Source: Saksenaea vasiformis B4078 (taxonomy: Eukaryota > Mucoromycota > Mucoromycetes > Mucorales > Saksenaeaceae). From it: a stretch of DNA of 64,000 nucleotides. The DNA lies in contig JNDT01001346.1 in NCBI GenBank assembly GCA_000697055.1, positions 1 to 64,000 on the forward strand, in the 5' to 3' direction. The notes under the pieces were generated by a model. It made no database searches. It was not told the DNA's origin and saw only the letters and a list, made by a program, of their open reading frames with translations. Of the stretch, positions 34,941 through 47,900 are shown piece after piece; within the stretch, counting starts at the first letter, position 1, and each line of letters begins with the position of its first letter. Position numbers and translations under genes: made by a program.

Positions 34941-37545
34941 ATGGATTATTCACAACGTCTTTACAATGAAGCGTCGGAGCTCCTTTGCGGGGGTCAAACA
35001 AAGGCAAGTGAGACAACCGTGTTGCACCAAGTTTTTTGACTCAGGAACATCTTCTTTCTTCAGGATGCCTATCATACTTTTCTATCCGTTGTAGAAATGG
35101 CATTAAAGCAACTCCACGAGGTCAAATTTGTGCATCAGAGTAAGAACCTTTCTTTTTTTTTCGAAATGGAACCACAGTGGAATTAAAAACAAATATCGTA
35201 TCTTAAGCTATTGTATCGAAAGCGGCTCCGTATGAGAACTCGTTGTCGTTGATTCGCTCGAGTCTTACTCATCTTGAGGATATCGTTCTACATTCACCTG
35301 GAAATGCTTTACCGGCAGTTCGTTCCGAATCTACGGTTCATGAAAAATCTCCTCCGCCCCTCCCTCCCAAACCATTCAAGGGTCAAAAGCCGGTGTTACC
35401 TCCTAAACCAAAATCGCTTCCACCTGTGACAGCTGCTACGCAAACAAAACCTATTAAAATCCCTTCCGCTGCACCAGCCGAGAAACGAAACAATCGAGGA
35501 CGAGGAAACTCTGTGAGTTTTGCGGAACATACAACCGATTACGAAATACCAGATGAAAATTTACATCATGTCGTGGACGATGATGACGATGATGACGACG
35601 ATGATGATGACGATGATGATGATGATATTGTTGTAGAATTTGGTAATAGATTGCACGGAACTGGATGGATAAGGGAAACTAAAACCGTGTATGTGCAAAA
35701 CAAATAGATGATACAGCAACGCCTCCACCCCCACCGCCACGAAGACGTCATGCGGTTGATATACTTCATCGTCCTCACACGATCACTGAAACGTCTTTGA
35801 ATATTCCTTATTCAGATACCAGTCATCGGGTCATGACGACTGTCGATGACCATTGCGATCCGATATCCATGAATGTATTAGCTGACACCATGATCGATCC
35901 CAGAATGTTAGTGCCTGCACAAACAAATTCTGGGGACTGTCTGGCCCCCCCTACGGCCGCACAACCCTACGACCATATCCCAAACATTCCTGCTCCGCCA
36001 CTTTTGATTACGCATCGTATTTTACAAAGCCATCTTGATGATTTGGAAGCGTCTTTGATACAGTGCAAAGCTAGAAAACGGGCAGGAGCTGCTCTTTCTG
36101 CAGAATCACGCGAACATGATTTGGGCGATCAAGAGATAAACGAACAGATTTCACAACGAACCGCCTCCATAGCAGAGACACGCGAAACCTTGAATAAGGT
36201 TCGCACGCTTTACATGAGTGCTGCAACTGTACCAAGCATCATGCAATTTCCACCCCATCTCACTGCCTATCAACTCACATTGATCGAATCCTCCATTTTT
36301 CGGGATATACCTGTTGACGCTTTGCTTAGCCATTCACCTCGTACACCCCATCCAAAAGTGGTTGCGTCAACTGATTTTTTTAACTACATCACAAGAGCAA
36401 TTGAGCATTCGATTTTATTACCGCAAGCAGCATCCGAACGTGCAGAGCTGATCAATCGCTGGATTAAGATTGCAGCTAAATGTTTGGCTCTCAACAACTA
36501 TCAAACACTGAAGGCTATCGTTTCAGCACTTGGCACACCTCCTGTGCAACGGTTGAAGCGTACATGGGATTGTATCCCCAGAAAGCGAATTGGAAGGCTG
36601 GACCTTTTGAATTTCATTATGTCTGAAGCAGACAACTATGGCCGATACCGTGTACAGATGGAACTAGAAAAGAAAAAACAATGGAACAAACCCGTCGTCC
36701 CGTTTTTGGGAGTATTTATGCACGACATGACTTACCTTCTCGCCGCAGTGAAAGGCTCAGTGAAAGAGGATAGCCGCGTACAAGACGTGCTGGCTAATAT
36801 GAAAATATTCAAGTCTGCACCGCCCTATCCGCAAAGACCACCAGCTTCGTATACCAAACTTTCGCGAAAACACTCATTTCGTCCGGCGGCTATCACCAAT
36901 GCGCTTCATCGTAGCTCCTCTGCAAAAAATCGATCCAGTAACTCGGCTTTGTTTGGTTTGGATACGGATGATCAGGAAAAGGAGGTGGAATTGGAACAGC
37001 AACTCATCACGCAGTACCTGTTGATGCGTCCATGGGTCAATGAAAAGATTATCGATGAACTGAGTAACTTGCGGGAACCGCCGAAGCCTAAGGTGGGCTC
37101 TTCGCCGAATTACAGTCGGTCAATGAGCAACAGTGGCGGTAGTAGCAGCAGTAGTTATCCCAGTTCATTTCTGAATAATGCCAACTCATTTGTGCGCATG
37201 AGCTCCAATAATGGTGGGGCGCAGGGTGCTTTATTGAGTTCGGATGATCAATTGCTTCATGGCGACGAGGCCAAGAAAAGTGGCAGCGGTTTTTGGCTTT
37301 TCAGGAAAAGCACAGAGATGAGCCGGCCACCAACAATGACTTCGGATGCATCCACATATAGTGATGAAGACGAAGATGACGATGACGAAGCGATGTATCC
37401 TCGTGTATCAAGTTCACCAGACTGTCGCAAACGATCGCATCTTTTAACTTCGCGATCCATCTCCAATCGCACTTCCACCACTGGTAAACGACTTTCTGGT
37501 CATGGTCGTAGTTTCTCCATGCCATCAGCAAGGGCTGAGAACTAG
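34941..37545 (+). CDS. Ras guanine-nucleotide exchange factor (RasGEF domain protein)
   Basis: Four exons (34941-35003, 35064-35139, 35208-35642, 35708-37545) give 803 residues. The N-terminus (MDYSQRLYNEASELLCGGQT, then DAYHTFLSVVEMALKQLHEV) forms a helical bundle resembling an MIT domain. Pro-rich SH3 ligands follow (PPPLPPKPF, PVLPPKPKS), then 18 or so consecutive Asp residues. The RasGEF catalytic domain spans roughly residues 360-620: LIESSIFRDIPVDALL, ERAELINRWIKIAAKCLALNNYQTLKAIVSAL, RLKRTWDCI, PFLGVFMHDMTYL. The tail is rich in Ser and ends with basic Ser motifs (RSISNRTSTTGKRLSGHGRS), typical phosphorylation targets. It should load GTP on a Ras-type GTPase for growth signalling. Intron 1 is GC-AG (ACAAAG|GCAAGT); without removing it the N-terminal exon cannot be joined in phase. 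The acceptor of intron 2 is an unusual AAG. Confidence 0.87.
35577..35628 (+). repeat. GAT/GAC trinucleotide tract coding poly-Asp in the RasGEF gene
   Basis: A run of Asp codons mixing GAT and GAC inside exon 3. The codon mixture suggests selection for Asp rather than a recent slippage expansion alone. Confidence 0.85.
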
Positions 37546-39144
37546 ATATAGATCTGTTTTATCGAATGGAAGTTTGTGCTGAGAGAAAATAAAATATGCC
37601 TTGTTAGTATATCAGTTTATGAGAAGAAGTTAATAATTTACTTACGTGAAAGCTATACTCTTTATAGGCACAAAATTTAACAGAATACTGTAGCGTAACA
37701 AGCCACTGACGATAAGCACACACTCGATAATACCTTATTATCTCACCTGTAGCGGGAGGGAGGTACGAACTAAAGCACACCTCAACCAACCCGAAGTATC
37801 AATCACAGTTAGTTCATATGAATGGTTTACTGCATCAGCACTTACCGAAGAAATAAAGCAAAAAAAAATGGATAAGCAAAAGGTAAGGGAAAGAAAAGGG
37901 CAACATTTAATGGATCGTTTATAAAGGGACCATCCGAGACATATTCATTCAGTCCTTCGCACGCTGCCTGCCCAAGGCAGTAACATTCACGTATAGAATT
38001 GAAGTGTACCCTTGAACGCACGTATTATTAGAACTCTTGTCTCATCTTCAACAATGCGACCTTTCTGTCTACAACACTGAACTTATCTTTTAACATTTCG
38101 TCATCACGACGTCCCTGTCTTTTTCTTATCCAAATCTACTTCTTTGATTGCTTCTTATGAACTCTCGTTATTAGAACAACTCCCTCTCCCGACTTAGGTT
38201 AGATAAAAGCATATATAGTTGGGTATCAAGCTTCCGGCGACCCTAGTTGTGTTAGGCGTCCGTTTACCCATCACGTTTCACTGTATCGTTTACTTGAATC
38301 ATAATAGTAGCAGCCTCCCGAGGGACACTCCAGCGTCTCTGCGCGGGTGCTTGACAGCAATTGAGTTTCAGGGGCTGATTTGCGTGTTATGTAGTCAAAT
38401 GCATACCAACAGAATTTCTGCTGAGTCGCTATAGATTTTCAAAGCTCAGTGAAAAAAAAAAAAAGGTAAATGCTATATATATAACACCAAAAGCCATTGT
38501 TGCATTCGGAAAAAATGTTTGTCTCTGCTGTTTTATACCTATCCAAGTCTCTAAATTTACAGTCCGCCATGAAGAAAGGTATCAGATAACTCTGCGATGA
38601 TAAGAAGTACTACCGGTTGTTTCTGCGAGTGATAGATTCAGCCTCGACAATCCATCTCTATAACTTTACTGGCAGCTTCTTGAATGCGCAAGGCCAGATC
38701 TTCACTCTTGTTAAGAGGGTCAATCGGTACACTTGTTCTAGTCTTAGCCGGGTATCTCTCCATTGGATTGAGAGTGTGTGGGGTAATTTGATAACGAAAA
38801 GGCCGTGACCCTTGCCTTTGGGGGACTTGCATAGCAAACTTACCCAGGGTTTGTCAGAGATCCGTGTGATTCATCTTTCTGATGCGATCTGTTTAATTCA
38901 TTTACCGGTTATGTCACGCTCTTGGTAAGCGGGTAAATTGTTCCAAAGAGCTATTATCAGAGAGCGTTATATGGTCTGGAACCATAGAGACACACAGAAT
39001 TAGTATATGCACGGACGCACAGACTTATTTTTCTTTTTTTTACCCAACGGTATATATCTTTTCAACAAGATGATCAGTCTCGAATAACTCGTGTGGACGG
39101 TCATGATCCCTCTCTAGGATCATTGAGAACATTTGTGAACTCAA
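37546..39144. other. Gene-free stretch
   Basis: 3' flank of the RasGEF gene, with AATAAAATATG at about 37588, then no gene. Overlapping frames at 38617-38832 on both strands show no motif. Confidence 0.35.
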
Positions 39145-39395
39145 TCATCCGGGGGAAGTACCCAAAACCAAGGCTGGCTCTCGCTCCGTGTTACAAACAG
39201 GTGATGAGCAACAGCAGTTACCCGAGTTCATTTCTGAGTAACGCTAACTCATTTGTATGGATCAGGTCCAATAGTGGTGGGACACGGAATGATCTGTTAG
39301 GTTTGGATAGTTGACCGATTCACAGCGATAAGACTAAGAAAGGTGATATTGGTTCTCAGCCTTTTTCCTGAAAAGTGCAGAGATGAGCCTCATGG
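39145..39395 (+). pseudogene. Decayed duplicate of the RasGEF gene tail
   Basis: The reading SSYPSSFLSNANSFVWIRSN and GGTRNDLLGLDS repeats the RasGEF C-terminal segment SSYPSSFLNNANSFVRMSSN (coded near 37150-37250). The similarity resumes after stops and a frame change, up to the equivalent of KSTEM, about 2 kb downstream on the same strand. Only this tail is recognisable. It is a partial tandem duplication that has since decayed. Confidence 0.75.
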
Positions 39396-39582
39396 ATCGA
39401 ATGTAAAAAAACCCCACCCCACCCCCACTTTGTCGGAGAACGCTTATACCGGTTTATTCAAGTGATCGATCACAAGATGCACGTCTCTCATTAATTGCAG
39501 GGTCTCAATGTCACCAGACACAGTTCTCCTTTTTCGCGTATTGTATTAAAGTAGAAGGCTAGCAGGATTAATTCTTTGTCAT

Positions 39583-40474
39583 TCATTGTGTATCATTTGC
39601 TGTATCAAGGTTTATTACTCTATCAGTGATTGTTGAGCTCAAACATAACGTTCTGGAAGTATTTTGCGGAGTACGCCTGAATTTCATTGTGTCAGTGTCA
39701 ATTCTATCCACGAAAAGCCGTTCAGTACCGTCTAGTATGTAACTCGTCAACCCCCAAATCTCGAGTTCTGGTGCAATGTATCCTGGCACTTTGAAGACAC
39801 TGTACTGGTGTTTTGTTCCTCGGAAATTACGTAGTTCACGTACGTCTGGACGTAATAGATATTCTAAAGGTAAGCTGAACACGGCAAAAACCTCGTCGGG
39901 GTTAAAGCGGATGGTAGAGGGATCTATGGGATGTCTAATGTAGCCGACGAAGGGATGCACGCGTAAAGAACCAGTCTTGTTGGGTAAAGGTGAATAACAA
40001 CCGAGGAGGTCGACCGAGGAGGGTTGGATTCCTATTTCTTCGTAGGTCTCTCTCAAAGCGGTGTCTTCTAATGATCTGTCTGTGGGATCTGCATGGGGGA
40101 AAGAACCAGGTTTAAGTTGAAACTGCTGCCATCCGTCGTGTTTATGTTTTTTTTTACCTGTCTTGCCTCCGGGAAAACTGATTCAAGACTGTTTGTTCAG
40201 CTTTTTTTTTCCTTTCCTTTTCCTTTCTTTTTCTCTTTTTCTGTCCCACGCTGCAGGATATGTTTCCGTTTTACCTGATTTCACCTTGATGGGTACGCAT
40301 CGTTTTGTTACGCACAGTAAACAAGACACTTGGTTCGCCTTGCACATGACATAATGGCATAAGAATGGCCGCGTCTTTTACATGAGATGGGTACTGGAAT
40401 TTGTACTTTGGGCAGTTTAACAGTCGTCGACTAAATAAGTTGAGTGTGTTGACATCGAATTTGATAGGAGGCAT
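39583..40474 (-). CDS. Nudix hydrolase, CoA/acyl-CoA pyrophosphatase type (Pcd1/NUDT7-like)
   Basis: Three exons (40474-40275, 40177-40158, 40088-39583) give 241 residues. MPPIKFDVNTLNLFSRRLLN is a plausible start; the frame stays open to an ATG at 40522, which would add 16 residues. HVKDAAILMPLCHVQGEPSVLFTVRNKTMRTHQGEI leads into a 20 nt exon coding SFPGGKT. The third exon carries DPTDRSLEDTALRETYEEIG, the Nudix box with its RExxEE core. The GEISFPGGKxDxxDxS context is that of coenzyme A diphosphatases (peroxisomal Pcd1, NUDT7, NUDT8), which cleave CoA or acyl-CoA to phosphopantetheine and 3',5'-ADP. The C-terminus ITDRVINLDTANDTQ has no clear PTS1. Confidence 0.85.
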
Positions 40475-40622
40475 CGGAGAGAAGAAAAGAAAAATGCACG
40501 CTTTGGCATCTTTTCCGCCCATAAATGGTGTGTCTCAAAACAAAAGCCTCTCTCTCTCTCGCTGTATATATATTCGTTGTTCCTTTATGTACGCATGTTA
40601 TTTCTTTCTTCTTTTTTCTTCA

Positions 40623-41636
40623 ATGTCTTTTAAACCACCCACAAAAGCTAGATTTATACATACATCAAGTCAGGCGTTATTTAAATGTTGCGGCTGTATC
40701 CATTTACGGATCGGAGGCACGATGGCCGCCGTGACATGGGCTGTAAGTTAAAAAAAGAAGCAATTTTCTTTCCGTTAAACATGTAATAAATTAGACATTT
40801 TCAATGTATTTTGCGGTGTTGTCATTTCAAGGTGTAAGCCGTAAGTATTTTTGAAAAATAGTCTAATTTTTTTTTACAGGGGCGGGAAGGGTTTGGTGCT
40901 AAACTACTACCACGTGTAGCCTTTTTCTCTCATCTACCGCACGCAGCCATCATAGTATTTGGTGTAACCAATCTCATCCTTTCAATTGTCAGTATCGGTG
41001 CATTATTCGCAGCCTATCTGGTAAAATTTTACATTGTTTTTTAAATGACGATATAAACATCTTTTTAGGATAGATGGGATTTTTACAGTACAGCAGCTGC
41101 ATCCATTATTGTCGGTGTCTTTTTTGTTTTGGCGAATGGTCTAATCAACGTGATCTTGTTTATCATTCGGCATGATCAGTACGTCAACTGGTGCATCGGG
41201 TCGTCTTTTTTATCACTTCAAACAAGTGCAAATACACATGAAAATATTGATTTTCATCAAGATTACTACAACTGTGAACGTACATGGCAAGATGAAGTGA
41301 AATTTGGAATGATGTCAATGTTATTGATGTTATTTCTTTATGCAAGTATTACTAATGATCATGCATTTAAAAAAAAAAGGGAAAAAAGAAAAACATTAAC
41401 AGTTTCCTCTTTGGTAGTCTTATTGGGCATTCTGTTTTTATTCGCTTAGTATTAAAAAACGAATCCAGGCATTTGCAGAAATGGAAACGGAATTAGCCCG
41501 TCAAGGATATTCCCGTACAATGATACCTGGTCATTATGCACCAACGGGTATCATGCCGATGCAACCTATAGGTGTTAATACAATAGTGCTTAATAACGAA
41601 AAGCCTTCTTCTTCTTCTTCTTCCTACTCAGCTTAG
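40623..41636 (+). CDS. Multi-pass membrane protein of unknown function
   Basis: The gene starts MSFKPPTKARFIHTSS at 40623. Exon 1 ends MAAVTWA; a short exon (TFSMYFAVLSFQG, about 40796-40834) completes helix 1. Helix 2 is AAIIVFGVTNLILSIVSIGALF, helix 3 ASIIVGVFFVLANGLINVILFI and helix 4 MMSMLLMLFLY. Between helices 3 and 4 lies a loop with Cys residues (NWCIGSSF, DYYNCERTWQDE). The tail (AEMETELARQGYSRTMIPGH, then Pro/Met-rich, ending SSSSSYSA) should be cytosolic. The order and loop cysteines recall four-helix tetraspan or SUR7-like proteins, but I cannot name the family. The exact acceptor of the last intron (donor near 41345) is unresolved; one phase-consistent model uses TTTGCAG|AAATGG. 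Confidence 0.7.
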
Positions 41637-41906
41637 AACACAAAAGTGTATGTGTGTGTGTCTAGAACCTTTTTTTTTTCATATCCGCTTTTTCACCGTC
41701 GATCGTTGTAGAAAATCCCAGTACCACGACGCTATTCCCAATTCTGTCACACCTCACTTTCCCTCTTTGGGTGAATACACTAACCTTCTTTTTTTCTACT
41801 CTCTCTCTCTTTTTTTTTTTTCTCGAAGCACAATCCGCTTCTTCTTTCTTCCTTCTTCTTCTTTCTTGTTCTTTTTCTTCTTCTTTGTTTTTTGGCATTG
41901 TTATCG

Positions 41907-44900
41907 ATGTCACCATATCACTATCATCGGCAACCACTTCTGTCTTATTTTGCACCTGATAATAAACGTTACAAAAAGAAATCCACTTCTCAAAACCTCG
42001 ACAGACTTCTATCACGAGCACCTCCTCAGGGCAACTTTAATGTAAACTATGACGCTTATACCTTACGAATACCAAAATACTCCTTTGGTAAAGCAACCCT
42101 TTTACCAGGATCGGGAGGTTTAATGGCTATTGCCATTGGCAAAAGGTACTTTTCTACAAAAGCCTAAAAGGCTAAACTCATCCCGCTAAGGTTATGTACA
42201 TCGTTGTAGAACTCACGACGGTTGGCCTGTCCTTGCAAAATTATCACCTTATGCCATACGTCTCGAGAGAGAATACTACATTGCACGTGGTCTTTACGAA
42301 GAACATGAAGGAAAAAAGTACATTCCCGAAGTAGTCGAACTCATTCCACTACCGCAAGATGGCCTGACCGCCCTGATTTATGCCGACTATGGTGCCAATG
42401 ACCTTACCTACCTTGAACAACGTTATTTTTCTCATTACCGCCTCTCTGTTTCATCACCCACCTCCCCAACAAAGGACGGAGATCTGCCGGAAACAACCAA
42501 CGACCAACCCTCCAATCCGCTCTTTGATCTCGAGACTTTTTTAAGCTTCGCCATCGAATGTTGTTCCTGTCTCCATTTCCTCCATGCCAACGGTATTATT
42601 CACGGTGAACTACGTCCCTCTGCCTTCCACTGGCGAAAAACAGACGAGGGTATTACCGTCAAAATATGGAACTTCGGTGCAGGGTTACGTTCGTACGAAG
42701 AAATCTTATTGACAAGCTCCGGCTGGCGACGGGCTGTTATGGCCGCCGCTGTACAAGATGAAGAAGGACTACTCGTCGACCGCCAACAGTACAGACATTC
42801 TCAATCACGTCTTGCATCCTCCAAAAGTTTTCAAAATACCCTCGCCTACGTCAGTCCTGAACAGACAGGGCGGACGAGTAATGTTTTAGACCATCGCACC
42901 GATCTTTATTCCCTTGGCATCATGTTCTTTGTTATCCTCACCGGACAACCTCCTTTTGAAGGCTCCGCTATGGATGTCATTCATGCTGCACTTTCAAGTA
43001 ACGTACCCCTTGTACATACCATCCGAAAAGACGTACCACCAGTGATCAGCCTGATTATCGATAGGCTCACCCGCAAGGTAAACCTACTACTACTATATTC
43101 TCTTTTGTGTCACATCTTCTTACAACATATGGATAAATTTGCGATAGGCAGTTGATGAACGATATGATAGCGCCTATGGATTACGTGAAGATCTCATCGA
43201 GTGCCAACGACGACTAAAAAGCACGAACGCTCGAGAAGTAAAGGATAGAGGAAAGGATGTATCAAAACAAAGTCGACTGATGAATCCTTGTATATAGTCA
43301 TTGTTATTTTTCCCGCTAGGACTTCATGATATCAATTCTGTTTTCCAGTTTCCCAGTAATATCTATGGTAGAGACCGTGAGATTGACCTGATTCGAACGG
43401 TCACACGTCGCGTGAGCATGGCTCATGAGCAAGAGATCTCAAAAGGTCAGCTGGTGCGTACATGCGAAGCTTCTTCTCCAGACCAGCACCTCCGTATAAC
43501 AAGAACCGGTTGTGAAGTCGTTGTTGTCTTGGGTAACGGCGGTGTCGGTAAGTTTCCAAAAAAAAAAAAAAAAGATGAAGAGAAATGCTTGACAAGAAAA
43601 AAAAAAGGAAAATCTTCTTTGGTATCCATGATGTATACACAAGCTCGACAGTATGGTTACATGGCAACCTCCAAATTTGATTCCAATCAGAAACGGCCTT
43701 ATAATGGTCTTTTACGATGTCTTTCGTCTATTCTTCGGCAGTTGCTGACAGAGTCAGAAGCAGTGATTCGTGATTTTTATGAGGACCTGAAGGAACAGTT
43801 AGGTCCTCAGTTCAGCAATGTGCGTTTGATGGTCGATATGGTGCCTGAACTTAAACCCATTCTCAGCGACTATGAACGTGATTCACCTCAACAAGACGAT
43901 GTTCTATCTAGCGTCAATGCCGAATCGCGTTTCCATGCTGTATGCTATTTTATTTTACTTTTTTTTCAACGTGGAGAAACTGAGGAACACACTAACAAAC
44001 TTTTTTCCCCTTACAAAGGTGTTCCTTAACGTCATTCGAACAATCGCACGAAAGAAAATGATTACGCTGGTATGTATATATATATCTCTCACTCTCTCTA
44101 GTTACACGCATAAACAAGTTTTGTTTGACATACCTTTTCTTTTCTCTTTTTTCCTTAGTGTCTCGATGATTTACAGGAAGCAGGTAAAGCAATTTGGAAG
44201 AAAGGGAAAACAGTTAGATAATTTTTTTTCTAGATGAACCTTCTCTCCATCTTGTATCAACCTTGATTGCATCGCGCATTACGATTCTGATTATCCTGAC
44301 GTGTCGCGATGATGAGGAGCTGCCAGAAAGTGTGCGTTGTCTCATCGGACCTGAAACGTATGAGGATGGCTCAAACGACGCACACATGACTGTTATCAAA
44401 TTAGCACCGTTGGGCGTGGATGCTATCATCCAGCTTGTCAGGCAGACGCTGCATCGAACAGCTGAAGAGGTGCAACCGCTCGCAGATATCATATTTCATC
44501 GTACACGAGGAAACCCGTTTTATGCAAAACAATTTATGATGATGATGAAGCGCAAGGATGACATCTGGTTAGATTGGAAGGAGAAGCGGTGGAACTTTCG
44601 ACTGGATAACGTTGCCCACATTCTGTACCCACCCAAAAAATCCATCCAAGTTCGCAATGTTGAGGATGATGTGTTGGATGTGCGTCACTTGGTATCGCAT
44701 CTTCGTGACCTGGATCAAAGTGCGCAGATATTTCTTATGTGGGCTAGTCTCATCGGCACAGTGTTTGATTTTCGACAGATCAAGTGGCTCATGATGGCTG
44801 TCGATTCACTACTGGAAGACGGCGATCAGAGCAGCGAATTGAGCGATTCGAGTGCACCCATGGATGGAGAAGAATACCATGCCATGCTGGAATCAGAGGT

Positions 44901-47900
44901 TGGGTACGAGTGCATGCAGGGCCACGACGAGACAAAGTACGGTAATATGGCCATGGCAGGCTTGCAAGTTGCATTGCAAGAGGGCATCATTCAGCCAAAA
45001 ATGGGCAATGAGTTTCAGTTTATCCACGATCGGTACTGCCAAGCGGCATCGATGCTTGTCGACGACAACGTGCGTAATCGCATGCACCTCAAAATCGGAC
45101 AAATGCTGATGCTCGATCATGAGAGTGATGTCTTTCTGACAGCTGATCATTTTATAAAGAGCATTGATTTAATTCAACGCTTCAGTCTGCGTGCCAAGTA
45201 TCGCCAAGCATTGATTAAAGCCGGTGACGCTGCTTCCAGTTCAGGTGCCTTGCAAATCGCATGGACCTACTATGAATCCGCTATGTCCTTGTTAAACCAG
45301 GATCCCTGGGAGGACGGACCAGACGCCTCGTACCAAGAAACGTTGAACCTCTACCTTAAAATGTCGGAGCAGCAGTTACAACTTTGGAATCGGCGTGCCG
45401 AAGCGACGCAGTTACTAGATCAGGTCATGGTCCGCACAGCTAGTCGTCCGGTAGATCGTGCACAAGCTTGGCGGCTCAAGGCACGCATGTGTTTTCAACA
45501 GCAACAGCACGATCAAGGCATTGATGCCATTTTGGAAGCATTGAAGGAACTCGGGATGGACTGTATGGGATCAGAGGTCTCAGAAGAGGAAGTCAAGGAG
45601 ATGTACGACCGTGTTAAAACAAGTATTCTGGAGCATGGCTTTGGTAAATTAACTGAATATGGTCCTTGTCAAGACCACTATGTACTAGCCACTATGTGCT
45701 TGTTGAATGAGGCATGTACAGGCGCCTATTGGATGAACCCACGCCTGTTGGACTATTTTGCGTTGATGCTTGTTCAGTTATCGCTTGACCATGGCTACGG
45801 TATGGCGACTGGTGGCGGATTTATTTGGGTTGGATGCACAGCATCACGGCTAGCCGAGTATGGATTTGGTGCGCAGCTGGGCGAACTTGGTCTAACTGTG
45901 AGCGAAAAATACGCGGGAAACTCAGAGATCGCACGCGCCATTATTATCCATTACATCACTCTATCCCAGTGGACAAATACACCGTACCAGGATCATGTTG
46001 CCCAATTCCAACGCGCATACAAATACGCCGTTGCAGGTGGTGATAAGGTATATATATATATATTTTTTAAAAAAAGAAAAAAAAGAAAAAAAGAAAAGAA
46101 AAGAGAAGATACGCGCGAAGAATTAGTCAATGAACCATTGGTCTAGATATTTTCGGCAATGGCATTGTTCCATGTCTCGAGTACTTTGTACTATACAGGA
46201 AGAAACCTTTCGGAGGTTCACTGGCATTTGAATCATAGCATGGAAGAGTGTGGTGTAGAGGATTCGAAAGATGTACATATTTTAAATATCTCCCTCTCGC
46301 GTTCTGTTTTGGCGTTCCAAGGAAAAACTGCCTTGGACTCGCACAAGATCTTGGACGATACGGGTGAAGAGGAAGGTAAATTCTTTGAAGAACACAATTT
46401 TGTACAAGACATGTGTGGCCATACAATCAATCCAGGCAGTCCTTTGATCTGGTAAGAATGAAAGGACGATACCCCTCCCCCCCAAAAAAAAGAGGAAGGC
46501 TCATTGTCCAGTAGGCATTGGTCTTTGAAGATCGTTGTGCTATTCCATTTTGGCTTTTATCAAGAGGCAGTTGACCTAGGTTTCAAGATTTTGGATGCAT
46601 CGGCGGATCATCCGAGGTAAGAAAGAGATTTATTGGTTAGAGATGCGATACTCACCCGATCCCCCGAATAGTCATCGGCATATTGGGATTGCCTTGTTCT
46701 ATCATTCCGTTGCTATGATCGCATGCATACGTAATGAACCATTAACGGAGGAATCGCGTCAGAATTACCTTGACAACGTCACAGAAAACCAAAAAATGCT
46801 GGGTCAGTGGGCAGATCATGCCCAAGATAACTACCTGATGTACTACAAGCTAGTGGTAGGTTTTCTTCTGCTGCAACAGCGATAGCGATATCTGATTTTG
46901 TCTTTAGGAAGCAGAAATAAGTGCACTGAATGACAACATGAGCAGAACGATGCAACTTTACAACGAAGCTATCGAGCTTGGTTTGAAGAGAGAACGCCAT
47001 CCATTCCTTGGTCTCGCTTATCAGCTGACCGCCGAATATCATATCCGTGCAGGTCTCTCTTTGGTCGCCTTTCCTTTGCTTACGCAATCCATCGAGTATT
47101 ATAACCGATGGGGAGCTTGTGGTCAGACACAATACTTGACGGAACACTATAGCGATATCCTACAACATCAGGCGAGTATGGGACAAAGCACCGACGCAGG
47201 TACACAGACAGAAATGGATATGACCAACATGGAAGGCATGTGGGAGGAAGAGCCACCTGAACCTTCCCTACGCGAGTTGTATGGGGATGAGTCATTGTCT
47301 GGACTGGCCGATTCAGAGACGGCGCTCTTCAGTCTGGATATTGTTGATCTAACGTCGATTATCAAGAGCTCTCAGGGTAAGTAAGCCATGAAATTCTAAC
47401 GCAAGAGTCATGATTCATCTTGTTCTTTTTTTTTCCTTTATTATTACAGTGATTTCCAACGAAATGAACTCATTTGACGAATTGCTCAAGAAAATGATGA
47501 CTATCATCATGACAAATTCTGGGGCGGAAGTGGGGGCGATTATCATCAAAGAAGGCGAATTTGGTATTGCAGCTCATTCTAATCGCTGCACCTGCGAAAC
47601 ATTTGAACCACCCATGCCATTGAATGATGACAATGAACTGATTGCAACGGGAGTTGTACATTACGTTATCCACACTCAGACGATGCTTTTCATCCACAAT
47701 ATTCGGGAAGACACGCGATTCGCCACTGGCATCTGGTTCGAGCATAACGGTGCAAAATCAGTGATTTGTATGCCTATCTTGCATAAGAACACACTCGTCG
47801 GTGTCTTGTACTTACATGCGAATCTTAACACGTTCACACGGAAACATATTACCGTTCTCTCCTTGCTCTGCGACCAAATCGGCATCTCAATCACCAATGC

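Noticed and set aside
39405..39428. C-rich run as a quadruplex or i-motif
   Set aside because: Only three clear C runs are present, so the usual four-run rule is not met.
41662..42021. 119-codon minus frame rich in Lys and Glu
   Set aside because: It arises from the pyrimidine tract before the histidine kinase start and has no homology signal.
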